Counted from the stretch's first letter, positions 1 through 10,829 are shown. The stretch is 64,000 nucleotides of DNA from Litoditis marina (GCA_964036275.1 OZ038433.1:14010957-14074956); one strand, 5' to 3'. Translations and numbers: made by a program. The notes: generated by a model not told the origin, from the sequence alone.

Positions 1-1
1 G

Positions 2-213
2 ATTTACCGGAACAGTGTCGAATTCAACTCCGGAATTTCGGATCCAGAAAAGTATGATGGAGAATTCTCGAAAGAAAACAGCATTGCACAAAAACAGTTC
101 GCGAGCATTGGCCCACGACGCGTGCACAGCAGTACAGGAAGCACACATCAGAAACTGAAGTATACCGTAACCTTACATTTTCTGTATACGTTGACACTAG
201 GGAATAAAAACTT
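2..213 (+). CDS. possible 3' coding end of a gene entering from the left
   Basis: From base 2 a plus-strand frame stays open for about 70 codons to TGA at 211-213, with no start inside the window. The product would be a hydrophilic tail rich in Ser, Lys and Gln. Codon choice (mostly GGA for Gly, CCA for Pro, many TTC) resembles Caenorhabditis coding sequence. I do not recognise the protein. The opposite strand is also open over bases 1-154 behind an acceptor-like CTTCAG and includes a short stretch REFSIILF that resembles part of a G-alpha fold, so which strand codes is uncertain. The flanking window would settle it. Confidence 0.35.
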
Positions 214-425
214 TTGAAACTACGTCAAATGAGCCATAAGTCTGTCTGTCGGACGTTTCACTAACAAACTTTTACTCAGGGGAATCAAGGTAAATGGTTG
301 TACTTTCAATAGGATTCTAGTTGTGATACACGTGAGAAAGATTGAACGAAAGTTAGTAGGTTAGAGTGCAGTATAAGTTTTTTGGAACAGAACGATTGCG
401 TGGTCCGATCCGGCCGTATCGGTTC

Positions 426-614
426 TTTAAAGAAGGACGAATATGTGGTCCAATCGCAACGCTTCAGTCCTTTAAACCGCAATATATTTTTCTATTGCAG
501 TTTAAAGGACCGATGTCACGGGATTGGTCCACATAATCGTTCTTTGAACAGCAATTGAAGAATGTATTGCAGTTTAGAGGACTGGAGCATTGGACCACAT
601 AATCGTTCTTTTTC
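426..614. repeat. palindromic MITE-like family 1, compound copy
   Basis: Family 1 is a nearly perfect palindrome of about 120 bp. Its ends read AAAGAAGGACGATTATGTGG and the reverse complement, and inner arms carry CAGTCCTTTAAACTGCAAT. About 18 copies lie in the window. This copy is longer than usual and looks like one element with a second partial arm attached. Confidence 0.85.
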
Positions 615-671
615 AAAGGTGAAAATACTGAAAACGCTTGAAGAGTTATTGTTTAAGACTGTAGGGAGGAT

Positions 672-872
672 AGTATATAGTCGTCGCCAACTGAAAGGCG
701 GGAGGGTACTGTATATCTCACTTTCCGATGTGTACGCACACATGTCTTCGATTCCAAAATTTACAGGTTAAGTACTCCAATAGCGCAGTGGTTAGCGCCC
801 TGCTACAAAAGTTTTGCTCGCGGGTTCGATTCCGGCAAGAGACATAAATTTATAAATTTGGCACCCACTATA
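672..872 (+). mobile_element. tRNA-derived SINE-like element, family A
   Basis: The 5' part (GTCGTCGCCAACTGAAAGGCGGG) and a tRNA-like part with an A-box-like TAGCGCAGTGGTTAGCG and a B box GGGTTCGATTCC recur together near 27.7 kb and, inverted, near 34.8 kb. No intact acceptor stem is evident, so this is a dispersed tRNA-related repeat rather than a tRNA gene. Confidence 0.65.
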
Positions 873-1152
873 GTCTTAATTTGACCAACAAAGACTGAGG
901 CCGCAATTGCGCAAATGTTAAAAGATCAATTGTTAGTTGTTTTTTTTTGCAAGCAGAGGGATGTAGGTCAAAAATACGCAACCACGTCGCTTTTAAAAAT
1001 TTAGCCCCTCACAAATTCGGAGGTACGATGTCCACAACGATTGAATGACCTCTAAACTTAATTTTTTTTCATAATCAAGAATTTGGTGTAGTTTCACGAT
1101 TTCATGTCCAATTTTAACCTAAAGTTATCTCTGGCGCTATGCCAAACGCTAT

Positions 1153-1251
1153 TTCAGAAGAGTTTTTCCAGAAGCTCAGGAAATCTGACCGTACACACAA
1201 ATAACGAATTTCTTGGAAAACCTGTTTTCTATGAAAAACTCTTCAGAAATG
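1153..1251. repeat. imperfect inverted repeat
   Basis: Arms TTTCAGAAGAGTTTTTC and GAAAAACTCTTCAGAAA flank a loop of about 60 bp; GCCAAACGC motifs lie outside both arms. A short open frame across it is a by-product. Confidence 0.6.
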
Positions 1252-1558
1252 CCCCGGGCATACTGCCAAACGCCACTTTCAAATGGTGAGAACTATACAA
1301 TTCGCTACACACAAACCCCCTGCCAACGATGGATTTTGATTATCCAGCCAGCGCCCATAATTTACCCGCACCCCTAATTGGTGAGAACATGAAGCGTAAA
1401 TAATCGGAATCGAAGCATTTATATATCCTGTTTTCGTGTGTTTCCAATGAGAATATTGTAAATATTCAGCTTTTCTGATTGCAATCGTTTTGCAGTAAAT
1501 TTTATACGAGTAGAAAACTGAGATTTATCGCGGAAAAAAGGAAAGTAAGCTTGCTAAA

Positions 1559-1608
1559 GAGAGAGGGTGAGAGATAGAGAGAGGGTGAGAGATAGAGAGA
1601 GGGAGACA
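1559..1608. repeat. GAGAGG microsatellite
   Basis: Short tandem GAGAGAGGGTGAGAGATA units. Confidence 0.8.
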
Positions 1609-1653
1609 AAAAGGTTCACAAAGTTACAACTTCACAAAGTTGTAAAAACTAAC

Positions 1654-4600
1654 TAATTATGATTGTAGGGTAGAGTGAGATGTCTTCTTTTCATTTGGCA
1701 CTCTTCCAACAATCCTGACTGCGATATCCTTAGAAGGGCGGCGGTTACTTTTTCCGTCAACAACTCCTTGAACCGGAATTCGCAGATTATGTCAAAGTCT
1801 TCCTGAAAACGGAAAAGTTGCAAAAAACCACAACAAAATGAACTACAAAGTTGTTATTCTTTTGTGAACATAATGAGTGGATAAAGATGACAGTATCATA
1901 GTGTTGAGGTTCTACCGTAACTTTATAGCATTACTACGGTGTCTTGCGTTTTCACGTAGTGTACAACTCAAGATTGCAAAAGATTTTTTTAAACATTTGT
2001 CCACAAAATCTAACCATGAAAATCTGGCCAGTTCTACAACTAACCGGGTTTTTAGGTAACCTAACCCTTTTTTTGGTAACCTTTTTTCAGGTTACCTTGG
2101 TAGGTAACCTGTAAGTAACCTGGAATTATAGTCCGGTTACCGTCCAAACTAATGGTAAAAACCACATTTTGCGTTAGAAAAACAGGTAACCGGTTTTTCA
2201 TTTTAGGTTTCCAACCGGTTACCTACTGATGTGACCTGAAAAAGAGGTTAACATAAAAGGGTTAGGTTACCTAAAAACCCAGTTAGATATAGAATTCACC
2301 TGAAAATCTATCAGTTGTTGTTTTTTGCTCAGCTCAGCACGATTTCCTTGACTGAAGCCGAAATTCACACTATTCATGAGTTATTAAAGTATTTTGAGAA
2401 AGTTTAGACTTGTCTTGACCAAATTTGAAGCATTGAACATAAAAACAGTTGAGCTTAAAGAAAACCCTCATTTTTACGCTAAAAGTCTTATATCTGCTTA
2501 TTGCTGTGTGCGCACACTCTGCTCACTACAAACAAAGAATGTTCATTAAATTGCAACGCGCCATCGAGTCCACTACAAAAGGGTTCCTAGTTACCGGAAA
2601 ACTAATTGAGATACTTAGAAAGTTTCCCTTTATTGGAAACACTCTTAGGATACAAAAAACCACTTTTAATCACTAGGCGCCTTTGAAAAATGGTACGTGT
2701 AACACCGATTTGAACGGGGTGAAAAACCATTGTACATAATGTGTGAGCTTGAGATCAAGTCATTTGCAATTTGAGTTGATCTCATAAACTTCCTATAACA
2801 AAACTCGGTCATTGGAAACTATTGTAAAATTTTCATCATTTTTCTGCTCTAAAACGAAGTGTAACATTGACAATACAAAACATCATTTTTGTACTGGAAG
2901 TTTATGGTTTGTTCTAGAATAGAAAAAAAATGCAACCTTTACAATTTTACAAAAATGGTTGATTTCCATGAAACATGACAATTCGTCTGCTCTTTTTTTC
3001 TAATTGGAAAGATCCCGGGAGGTTCTCCTTAGTTTGGAGAGGTTGCTATCATTTTAGGAACTTATCGATGTTTTCAATTCAAAATGTGGGTATAACCAAG
3101 AATATGATCAATGATTCCCCCTGAATTTGCAGAAATCGAGAAACTTTAATCAAGAAAGGCCGCAGCATTGTGCACTACAATTAATTGTATTCTCGCTGAC
3201 GCAAATTCAAACAATTACTATGAATTATGAACTCGCTCTGTTCGCCAGAAATTCGAAAGTAGCCAAAGACATGTATGCTCTTTCTGTGAAACTGATGAAA
3301 CCGGAAAAGATGTTTTGCAGTTTTTCTCGTCAGTTATGGAAAAAAAAAAATCTACCACTTATTTTTAGAGAGCTGTGGAAGAATTTCAAGCAAAAACTAA
3401 CAGTCCATAGTTGAATTTAAACACGGTGCTCAGTCAAATGCGTTCATGTTTTAGTAATTAAATCTTGAGACCTGTAAATCTGTAAATATTCGCAAAAACC
3501 ATACTGTTTGGTAACTATAAGCCATGTCTCATGCACCAATGGTCGAAAGTGAAGGGGATGAAAGGGGAGTTGGGATAGTGGCAAAATTTACCATTTTTTC
3601 ATACTTTTTCTCACTCTTATTTTCATAGTTCGTATCACTTTCTCCGAGCTTTCAAGACCGTACAAGGATATATCAAATAATGATTCATCAATAATCTATA
3701 ATAATAATAATATGATAATAAAATAATATAATCAATAATAATAATATAAGGATATGATTCATCAAACCATTAAGGACAGCTTACAGTCATTCTATGGTAA
3801 ATTTATTCTCGAGCCGACTTCTCTAGAAGCAAAATATATTCGAATTTTTGGTTCGATTCCGTGTCGATTTGAGTACGCAAGGGGTTCGGTTACTAACCCA
3901 CCCAACTGGTTCGATAAGGAATTGGCCCATTTTTGTAGTGGACAAGAATGGCGTTTTGATCTACGCCCGGTTCACCGGCAGCGTTCATCCATTCGCCGTC
4001 TTTGTTGAGCAAATGAGGACTATACCTTGCATCTGTGCGGGTCAACATTGAGGTCCCGTGCCACTGTTTCCAGACTTTTCCACACGTTCATCACGTGATA
4101 TTGGATGGTGTGCGTGTAGTAATTCAGTATCAACGGGGCGGTTCGACTGTGCCTTCTGTAATTCAAGAATTTTTCCAGTTCGTTATAATTTTTTTTTGGT
4201 GAACATTGTCTCATAGAAGGAATTTTCTATTGGAAAAGTGTTTCATATCTTCCTTTTTCGATTCAAATACTTTTGTTTTGAACACTCCGGAACCCTGTTG
4301 AGATTTTTGAACTTCTCCAATAAAAAGGAATAATGGAAGACTTTTTCTAGTTCCAACCTTTGTTCTTCTCATTAATTTCAATTTGTATTCAGCATGAAAA
4401 ACTATTACATTTTAATGATCGAGGTTTTGATTTCATTAACGTCGTGCGTGAGTGAAAACCAAATCTAAAACGATGAAGTAATTGTTTACATGTCTCAAAA
4501 ATCGTAAGAACTTGGTGTTTTGTTCATCTTTTAAGTTAGACCTGAACTACTTTCTGTTCACTCCCAAACTTCAAAAGTCGAATATTTTTCGAGACAATGC

Positions 4601-7600
4601 TGTAATCAAGCTAATAAATACTTTGAAAGTATTTCTTATCAAAAATCACCCTTTTTCATTTTTAACCATGATAGCGGAATTTATTCTGTGGAATGTTAAT
4701 TGAATTTCAAACCATCTCCCTGAGCTCTCATTAAAGTAGGACGATTATGTGCTCCAATCTCGGCGCGTCAGTCCTTTAAACTGCAATACATTCTTCAACT
4801 GCAGTTTAAAGGACTGAAGCGTTGAGATTGGAGATCATAATTGTCCTTCTTTAAATAAAGAATATTCTGCAAGTGCTCGATGGAACGAAATTGATTTCAA
4901 GTTTCGAGAGACACGAACTGGTGAAATTGTCATTAGAAGTATTTGAAGAACGTTCTATACTCTGTTTCGCCAATCAATGAATTTTTAGAGGGTTTTTTTT
5001 TCTGAAGAACGATTCAATATTTTGTTTTCAAACTTGCATAGGTTATAGTAATTAAGGTTCAGGAGAGACTACCGAAATTTGGCTAAAATCCCAAACCGCC
5101 CACATAGGACACTGTGACCTAGAAGTTCGAGCATATTACTGTAGAGGGTTATAAGTGGGTGGAACGAACTATACTTTTTCCGTTTGCCAGCAAAAAAAAC
5201 AATTTGAAAACCATTGTAAGTGCGTTGAAAGCTAGTTGACAGCGTTGCGATAGAATCAAGTGAAACGTACGAACAAAAAACAGTGAAAGTCACGCAAAGT
5301 TAGCATTCTTACTCTGAAGTTGAAAACCGAGTTGTTTACCAAGGTTCGCCCCACCAAATTGGTCACTAGTTGATATCGAGTTGAGAAATCAAAGATTGGT
5401 GCACAATTGTGCACCAAGTTCTCGGTAAATAGTCTGAACCTTGATTTACAACTTGAGTTTTCGGCGAACCTTGGTAAACAACTCGGTTTTGTTAACTTCA
5501 GAGTAAATGAGAAAGCGTGCACCTTGTAAATGCACGTTTCTGAATTCTGCTGTGTCTAACATGTTTCACGTGACTGTGCAATTGATTACCGTTGCACAGA
5601 GCAAAATACATCACTACTGCAATTTTTCATTTCCCATTCTGTTTCGTAACTCGAGACTAGATTTGAGTCTGAACTAGCACTAAACTGATCCCTTCTCTTT
5701 CTTTCAATGAAATTACTCTGCCATTTACCGCCAAATCGTTTTGTATCACCTTGCGCTAATCTGTTAATCTTTTTCCTTTTAGTAAAATACTTTAATTAAA
5801 TGTTTCTTGACAACCATAAATTAACTCACACGAGTTGTCGACATAACGTCGATTTGCCCGCTCCCATGCACCCTGAAATTACAATAAAATTCAATTACAA
5901 CGAAAACAAATTACGAAATTCAACAAAAAACCTGCGGAAAACTTTTGAGTTACCAATTGGTTGGTTAGACATCTCACCAATTTCCACCACGAGGATACTA
6001 CCGATTGGGAAATCGAACCAAGAATTGGGGGGATGAATTCCTGGTTCATGAGTTTGTTTGTTTTGAAGAAGGACGATTATGTGGTCCAATCGTAACGCTT
6101 CAGTCCTTTAAACCGACATACATTTTTCAATTGCAGTTTAAAGGACCGTTGACACGAGATTGGTCCACATAATCGTCCTTCTTCGAAGTCCAAAGTTTAC
6201 CAATGAACATTTTACGTTGAGAAACAGCAGATTACTGTAAATACAGCGTGGCAATCTGATTTTGTGCCGTTTTACTTAAAGTAGGACGATTATGTGCTCC
6301 AATCTCGCCGCGTCAGTCCTTTAAACTGCAATTGAAAAATGTATTGCAGTTTAAAGGACTGAAGCGTTGAGATTGGAGCACATAATCGTCATTCTTTAAA
6401 TTCTCAAAAACAGTTGCGTTCCAAAACTGTTCCGACTTAACGCGAGGTCGTTAACGTAAAACACAGTACAAGTTCCAGTGGACCGGTGCTGCTGTATTGT
6501 GAGAAGGCGAGAGAGTGTGTGAAAAGAGGATGCGCAGACGTGCGGTGCTGCTGGTAGTGTGAATCTCCACCTTTACATTGGTGAATTCCTTCCCGAACCG
6601 ACTCCCTAAACCGAACCGATTCCTCCCGAACCAGTTGGTTCGTTCTAGAACCGAACCAAATTTGGGCCAACAAAGATGGAACCGAACCAATTCATGTAAC
6701 TAATGCTGAACTTGGTCGACTGCGTAACGTTCATTAGGGCTTGGTTCGGTTTCATGTCGGTTTGAGTACGCAAACGGTTCGGTTCCTCACCGAACCAATT
6801 GGTTCGCGAAGAATAGGTTCGGGAAGAAATTTGCCCTCTACATTACTTACTCATATCCCACACAACAACTACGGAACTGAACAAAATCAAGATACGGTGA
6901 GGTTTGAGTTACCTATTGGTTCGTTTTTCACTATTTTGGGAAGAATCTGTGGAAAAATCTAACATTTGTGGTGAATAGTTTGTTTGATGGACCCAAGTTC
7001 TACAAATCTAATACAGAACCATGTACGTATGCGGCTTCTATGTACGTATGCTAGAAAATCCCGGCACTTTAATCCCATCCTGCGTCTCCTCAAACATACA
7101 CTATTTCTCTGTTCTTACACCCCGTCAGGATGTAAGAGACAAGAAATAGTGAGGCAGAGCGAGAGGCGCAGGATGGGATAAAGGTGCCGGAATCTTCTAG
7201 CATACGTACTCTAGACTTTCTCAAACTTCTCGCACCTTGTGATGTTTTCTGTGAAAAGTGAGCTGAAATGTGATCAGTTACCATGTGATCACTAGAAGTT
7301 TGTGTGAGAAATGTGATTATATGGTGAGAAACCTACATTCATGAATCAGTATGATCAAACATCGATTCAGTAAATATTTAACTCATATAAAAACTGCAAA
7401 TTGATTTACAATCCACGACAAAAACATTGCATTCTGGCTATACACAAATAATTTCCAGTTTACTTGGTTTGCAAGCTTGGCTTCTACTACAAATTCTTCA
7501 AAATTACAATAATTTGCAAAAAGTAAATTCCGTGTTCCAATCTGGTCTTTATGAGCTCAAAAAGTTTCTGTACTCTCTTTTGTGAACAATTTTCTTTATA

Positions 7601-8640
7601 AAACGGAACCACTTTTCAAGGTAACCGCTCCACAGAAAAAGTTTGGTTACCGAAACAGAACCAGACACCCTTTTCTCCTAAACAACTGACGTAGAAATTA
7701 CGTGAAACTACCGTGAGACCATGAGAAATATGTTTAGGCGGAACATAAAGCAATTTCCTCTATTAATCATAATATACACAGAGTAATTCAGGGAATTAAC
7801 CATGTTCCGGGTTCGGAATAAGTTGACACCAGACACGGTGCTTCGTTCGCTAAGTTATCGCGAAGATGAATTATACTTTAAAAAGTGGATCAAGTGGTTC
7901 AAAATTACAGAAAAGGTGATATCGTGCCATAACCACGCTTTTTCGAAACTTTCATTTTTCAACTTCCAAAGCAAACCTTACCAATTTCAAAAGCGGAGTC
8001 CGAATTACCAATTTTGTATCAACGGCATTTCGGAGAAAAAGAAACCATCGAACTTACCAGAATTTCAAAAACTCATCTAATTTTCGACACCATGTTATTT
8101 TCAGGAACTAATCGACCACTAATATTAACTTTATTTTTATGAGAGTTCATACAAAAACTTAATTAACAACTGTTACAGCCGCGAAATGACCCAAAAAGTA
8201 TGTGCAAGTAGAAACAAGTTATCACATTACAAAACATTGGCATGCGATCTCGAAACGGAATTATACTAAGGCAAAAGACAACAATTACGTTGCAACTAAA
8301 CTCGTGGCACAGAAAACTGCAAATCGTGAGGAATACAGTACCTGGAGGTCAAAAATCAACCGTTTTCCAAGTTGTGAGAAAAAAAATCCGGCTAAACTTG
8401 GAAACAACCGAAAATTCAGTGATCATAGCCAGAAAACTTCCGAAACCTCAAAATCAATCAATTTTCTTCCAAATTTGACCTACAGGTCCCGTTTTTCACG
8501 CTTTTCACGAATACGACCACTAAAGGAGGGTAGTTACAAGTACTTATCTTACCGAGGACAAGAATCTTGGGCTTCTCGTCTTTATCTCTGTCTGCGTCAA
8601 AAGAGGAGCGGGACGAGGTGAGAGAGGCTGAGGCTCCCAT
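1654..8640 (-). CDS. divergent heterotrimeric G-protein alpha subunit, N-terminal half
   Basis: Exons in gene order, with compatible phases: 8553-8640, 5830-5872, 4026-4155, 1654-1802. The start MGASAS fits an N-myristoylation site, as in G-alpha proteins. Exon 1 ends KPKILVLG and joins exon 2 to give GCMGAGKSTLCRQLV, a P-loop (GxxxxGKST) at about residues 30-38. Exon 3 contains YTHTIQYHVMNVWKSL and NVDPHRCK, and exon 4 contains VTAALLRISQSGLLEECQ and KRRHLTL. These follow the G-alpha helical domain (TIQSI, DPxR, VIxxLWxDxGIQxC, RRxEYQL). G-alpha subunits bind GTP at the inner plasma membrane and relay receptor signals. Exon 4 ends either at a GTTAGT donor or at the overlapping TAG (1653-1655), which would leave about 137 residues. 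A 39-bp in-phase exon at 1013-1051 (DIVPPN, resembling DRIAxPNY) may continue it. Switch I, DVGGQ, NKxD and the C terminus were not found, so it may be truncated, a pseudogene, or completed beyond the window. Confidence 0.72.
2035..2300. repeat. GGTTACC-rich palindromic element, family 2
   Basis: A repeat of about 260 bp built from alternating GGTAACC/GGTTACC words, with ends near AACCGGGTTTTTAGGTAACC and the reverse complement. Full copies recur at 16.6, 51.4, 56.2, 58.1 and 59.2 kb. It lies in the intron between the 4.1 and 1.7 kb exons of the G-alpha gene. Confidence 0.85.
3840..3930. repeat. GGTTCGGTT-rich repeat, family 3
   Basis: Shares TCGATTTGAGTACGCAA and GGTTCGGTT words with the copy at 6.6-6.8 kb. 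Confidence 0.6.
4394..4447 (+). CDS. possible signal-peptide exon of a nested small gene
   Basis: Behind the acceptor-like TTGTATTCAG an ATG opens 18 codons (MKNYYILMIEVLISLTSC) that read as a secretory signal, ending exactly at a GTGAGT donor. I found no convincing second exon, so this may be chance. If real it is a plus-strand gene nested in an intron of the minus-strand G-alpha gene. Confidence 0.2.
4733..4855. repeat. family 1 palindromic MITE copy
   Basis: Variant ends with TGCTCCAATCTC instead of TGGTCCAATC. Confidence 0.85.
4955..5182. repeat. TIR repeat family 4
   Basis: Ends carry CTCTGTTTCGCCAATCAATG and GAGGGTTATAAGTGGGTGGA, followed by ACGAACTATA. Related copies lie at 20.9, 24.7, 27.3, 35.3 and 36.9 kb. 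Confidence 0.6.
5295..5512. repeat. inverted repeat family 5
   Basis: Ends read TACTCTGAAGTTGAAAACCG and, inverted, AACTTCAGAGTA. A related copy is at 46.44-46.60 kb in the receptor gene. Confidence 0.7.
5513..5605. repeat. partial copy of repeat family 6
   Basis: Carries GCACGTTTCTGAATTCTGCTG and ACATGTTTCACGTGACTGTG, the core of the family seen in full at 63.0 kb. Confidence 0.6.
6064..6186. repeat. family 1 palindromic MITE copy
   Basis: Complete copy in the G-alpha intron between exons 1 and 2, about 90 bp from another copy. Confidence 0.88.
6277..6398. repeat. family 1 palindromic MITE copy
   Basis: TGCTCCAATCTC variant. Confidence 0.88.
6590..6830. repeat. GGTTCGGTT repeat, family 3, palindromic
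   Basis: Left half rich in CCGAACC and right half rich in GGTTCGG around an unrelated centre, so the whole can fold back. Related to 3.84, 12.1, 22.6 and 23.0 kb. Confidence 0.65.
7041..7210. repeat. TIR repeat family 7
   Basis: Terminal inverted repeats around TACGTATGCTAGAA enclose CATCCTGCGTCTCCTCAAAC and its inverted partner. Other copies at 25.3, 36.4 and 47.3 kb. Confidence 0.75.
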
Positions 8641-8699
8641 GGCGGGCAGTGGGAATCGGCGAGCGGCGTCCCGCGAGGGATTGAGCCTGCTCGCGTCAC

Positions 8700-8752
8700 A
8701 AAGACCACGCCCACTTTGGGAGGGGCGGGGCTTAGGGGCGGGGGGGGGACAA
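8700..8752. promoter_or_regulatory. GC-box-like patch upstream of the G-alpha start
   Basis: A GC-rich patch with CACGCCCAC, GGGGCGGGGC and a run of nine G lies 60-110 bp upstream of the predicted minus-strand ATG, in otherwise AT-rich DNA. A promoter role is inference only. Confidence 0.3.
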
Positions 8753-9097
8753 TAGGGGTAGATGGAGGATTACTGGAGATACAACTGATTACTACTAGAC
8801 ATACATGATATAGTATAGTATAGAGAGGGATTCTATATAGATACATAAACTTAGAAAGAACTATGAGTTACAACTGATTACAACTAGACTAACATGACAT
8901 AGTCACAGGGATATAGTCATACTAGAAAAAGGTGGGGGGGGGGGTGAAAGTAGAATGGTAGTTTGTAGTTTGCTCCAAAGCCACCGCCGCTGCTGTCTGG
9001 GCGCCACCCAGACATTTACCTGTAAATAAGGTTGACTGTAAACTACGTGTATTTTTGTACATAAACTTTGTTTGCAAGAGAAAATCTACTGAGTGAA

Positions 9098-9246
9098 ACC
9101 ACGTACCAGTAAGGCGGTTCAGAATTGAACACGGTAAAATTAATGATTTCGCATCGAAAACAGACAAATTGTCTTGTTTTCGGCAAAGAAGTACTTAGTT
9201 TTCGAGATTTCGTAGCTACTCGGACAACTTTACTGGGGCATGACTG
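9098..9246. repeat. diverged copy of TIR repeat family 8
   Basis: Resembles the 13.3 kb copy: CCAGTAAGG at one end and CTCGGACAACTTTACTGG at the other. Confidence 0.5.
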
Positions 9247-9474
9247 AAACTTACATGTGGGAAACAAAGTTTAGTTGGACTTAACTATGTATTGACAAAC
9301 CAACAACAGCTAATTATTCTTGGGAAACCCGTCTATTGATTAGAGTATGGGGAAATTGATGATATTCCAACAGACCCAGGTAAAATCTTACGGAAAAATT
9401 TTCCAGGAGATTTCGGGCCCGTCTCTGCAAATTTTCTGATTCACCAATCAAAACATACGTAAAAAAGGTTCACA

Positions 9475-9655
9475 TCAGGTCGAAAAAAGTGAGCATGAGC
9501 ATCCTCAAAATGTACGCATATGTTATTGAAACGCACGATTTTTTTCAATTTTACCAAGAATCTGTAACCTTACCCCAAAAAGTGAGCATGCCACGGTCAA
9601 AATCGGGCAAAAGTGAACATCAGTCAACAACAAAATGAGGGGGTATTTTACGTAT
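9475..9655. repeat. repeat sharing GGTATTTTACGTATG with the 19.4-19.8 kb region
   Basis: Contains AAAAGTGAGCATG and GGGTATTTTACGTATG, both also seen in the tandem copies at 19.4-19.8 kb. Confidence 0.5.
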
Positions 9656-9688
9656 GAATCAAAATTGCCGGAGAAATTTATTGTTATT

Positions 9689-9929
9689 CTATAATGTCGG
9701 TCAAGTGGATAGCGTTCGGCTGTCGCTCCACTGACCCGGGTTCGATCCCCGCTCGCCGCGGTATCTGTCTGGCGGACCGCATGAGCTGTCAATTTGTAGC
9801 TTACCCATGCCTATCACCACCCCTCTACGGACAGTCCTTCTACGGTTTATATTGATCATGTGTATTGTACAATTAGAATAAAGTGACAAACGGATGAAAT
9901 AGGCCGTACACAAATTTATTTATTTAAAA
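9689..9929 (+). mobile_element. tRNA-headed SINE, family B
   Basis: A tRNA-like head (GTCAAGTGGATAGCG then GGGTTCGATCCCCGC) is followed by a body (GGCGGACCGCATGAGCTG, CCCATGCCTATC) and a tail (AATAAAGTGACAAACGGATG, AAATTTATTTATTT). The same order of parts occurs on the minus strand at 23.7-23.96 kb. A and B boxes plus a non-tRNA body and an A/T-rich tail are the hallmarks of a tRNA-derived SINE. Confidence 0.75.
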
Positions 9930-10172
9930 AATGTATAATTTCTTTATAACCCAGTTTGTTGAATATTCACAGTATTAGATGAGAGGTGGAGTGAGGCACT
10001 TAGACAATTCCCAGCCACGTGTAGCGGCCTCGACGAGAGAGTGGGCAGATCAGAGAGACGCAGAGTGTCTATAGCCTGTCTGCAGTCTCATTGACCTGCA
10101 TGCTCTCTCAGTTTTGTAGCTGGTCAACCGCAGAAAATTGGCGCTAATCGTTCTGAGCACATACTCAGAAGT

Positions 10173-10475
10173 CGCTCGTCCCGGTACATGAGCGGGACGT
10201 CCCAAAAGTGGGCGGGGCGTCCCGGTACGTCCCGTACATTGCGCCTGGCCGTCAATCAAGCGCTCAAAATAATAGATTTAAGTCTGAATTTCCAATTTTT
10301 TTTGCTTTGTGCATATTACAAACACGTTTTACAATCAGATTACACAAAAAAATCTATGAAAATTCACTTTTTTTTAAATTTTCTGATTAAAATCTTCTCA
10401 AATATTGATTATATTCGATGTACCAGGACGCCCCGCCCACTTTCGGGACGTCCCGCTCATGTACCGGGACGAGCG
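10173..10475. mobile_element. MITE with about 55-bp GC-rich terminal inverted repeats
   Basis: Left arm CTCGTCCCGGTACATGAGCG... and right arm ...CGCTCATGTACCGGGACGAG are near-perfect inverted copies that include GTGGGCGGGGC, around an AT-rich core of about 190 bp without coding capacity. Confidence 0.8.
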
Positions 10476-10559
10476 GTCGGCTGAGACTTCTCGAACCTTG
10501 ACCAAATACTCACGCATCGCTGCCCACGCTACAAAATACAAATACCAATTTGTTGACCA

Positions 10560-10745
10560 CTTACACATGCAACCGAGTTGCAGACAACCAAAAAGCAACC
10601 AGGTTGCATGTGTAGAAAACTATTGGTTTCTTTCATATGCAAGGCAACCAAAATCACTTGCTGTAGACAAATTTGGTTGCAATTGAGAGCAGCCAACAAT
10701 GTTCTACAAGAGCAACCTGGTTGCTTTTTGGTTGCATGTGTACCG
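10560..10745. repeat. GCAACC/GGTTGC palindromic repeat, family 9
   Basis: Ends ACACATGCAACC and the inverted GGTTGCATGTGT, with several internal GCAACC/GGTTGC words. Better-preserved copies lie at 51.88 and 57.2 kb. Confidence 0.75.
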
Positions 10746-10829
10746 CCCAATTTAGTATCTTCATTTGACCTGAGAGCGCGTATGAGAGACCTGCGTCTCC
10801 ACGATCTCCACACTCTCTCTCGCTCTCAA

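Noticed and set aside
780..846. Functional tRNA gene
   Set aside because: A and B boxes are present but there is no seven-base-pair acceptor stem, and the sequence belongs to a dispersed repeat. The same reasoning applies at 9.69, 27.0, 27.5, 27.8, 34.75 and 48.5 kb.
2449..2676. Frame with a signal-like start on the plus strand
   Set aside because: It begins at TTG with no ATG before the hydrophobic stretch, and no splice partner was found.
3127..3414. 95-codon plus-strand frame (FARNSKVAKDMYALSVKLMK)
   Set aside because: It follows a TTTGCAG and looks weakly coding, but contains an A9 run, has no partner exons and lies in the G-alpha intron. Insufficient support.
7802..7918. Start MFRVRNKL with a possible GTGATA donor
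   Set aside because: The only in-phase continuation (8106) adds five codons to a stop. The 43-residue product matches nothing I know.
8202..8621. 139-codon plus-strand frame
   Set aside because: It overlaps the minus-strand G-alpha first exon, which has a P-loop partner exon, and has no domain of its own.
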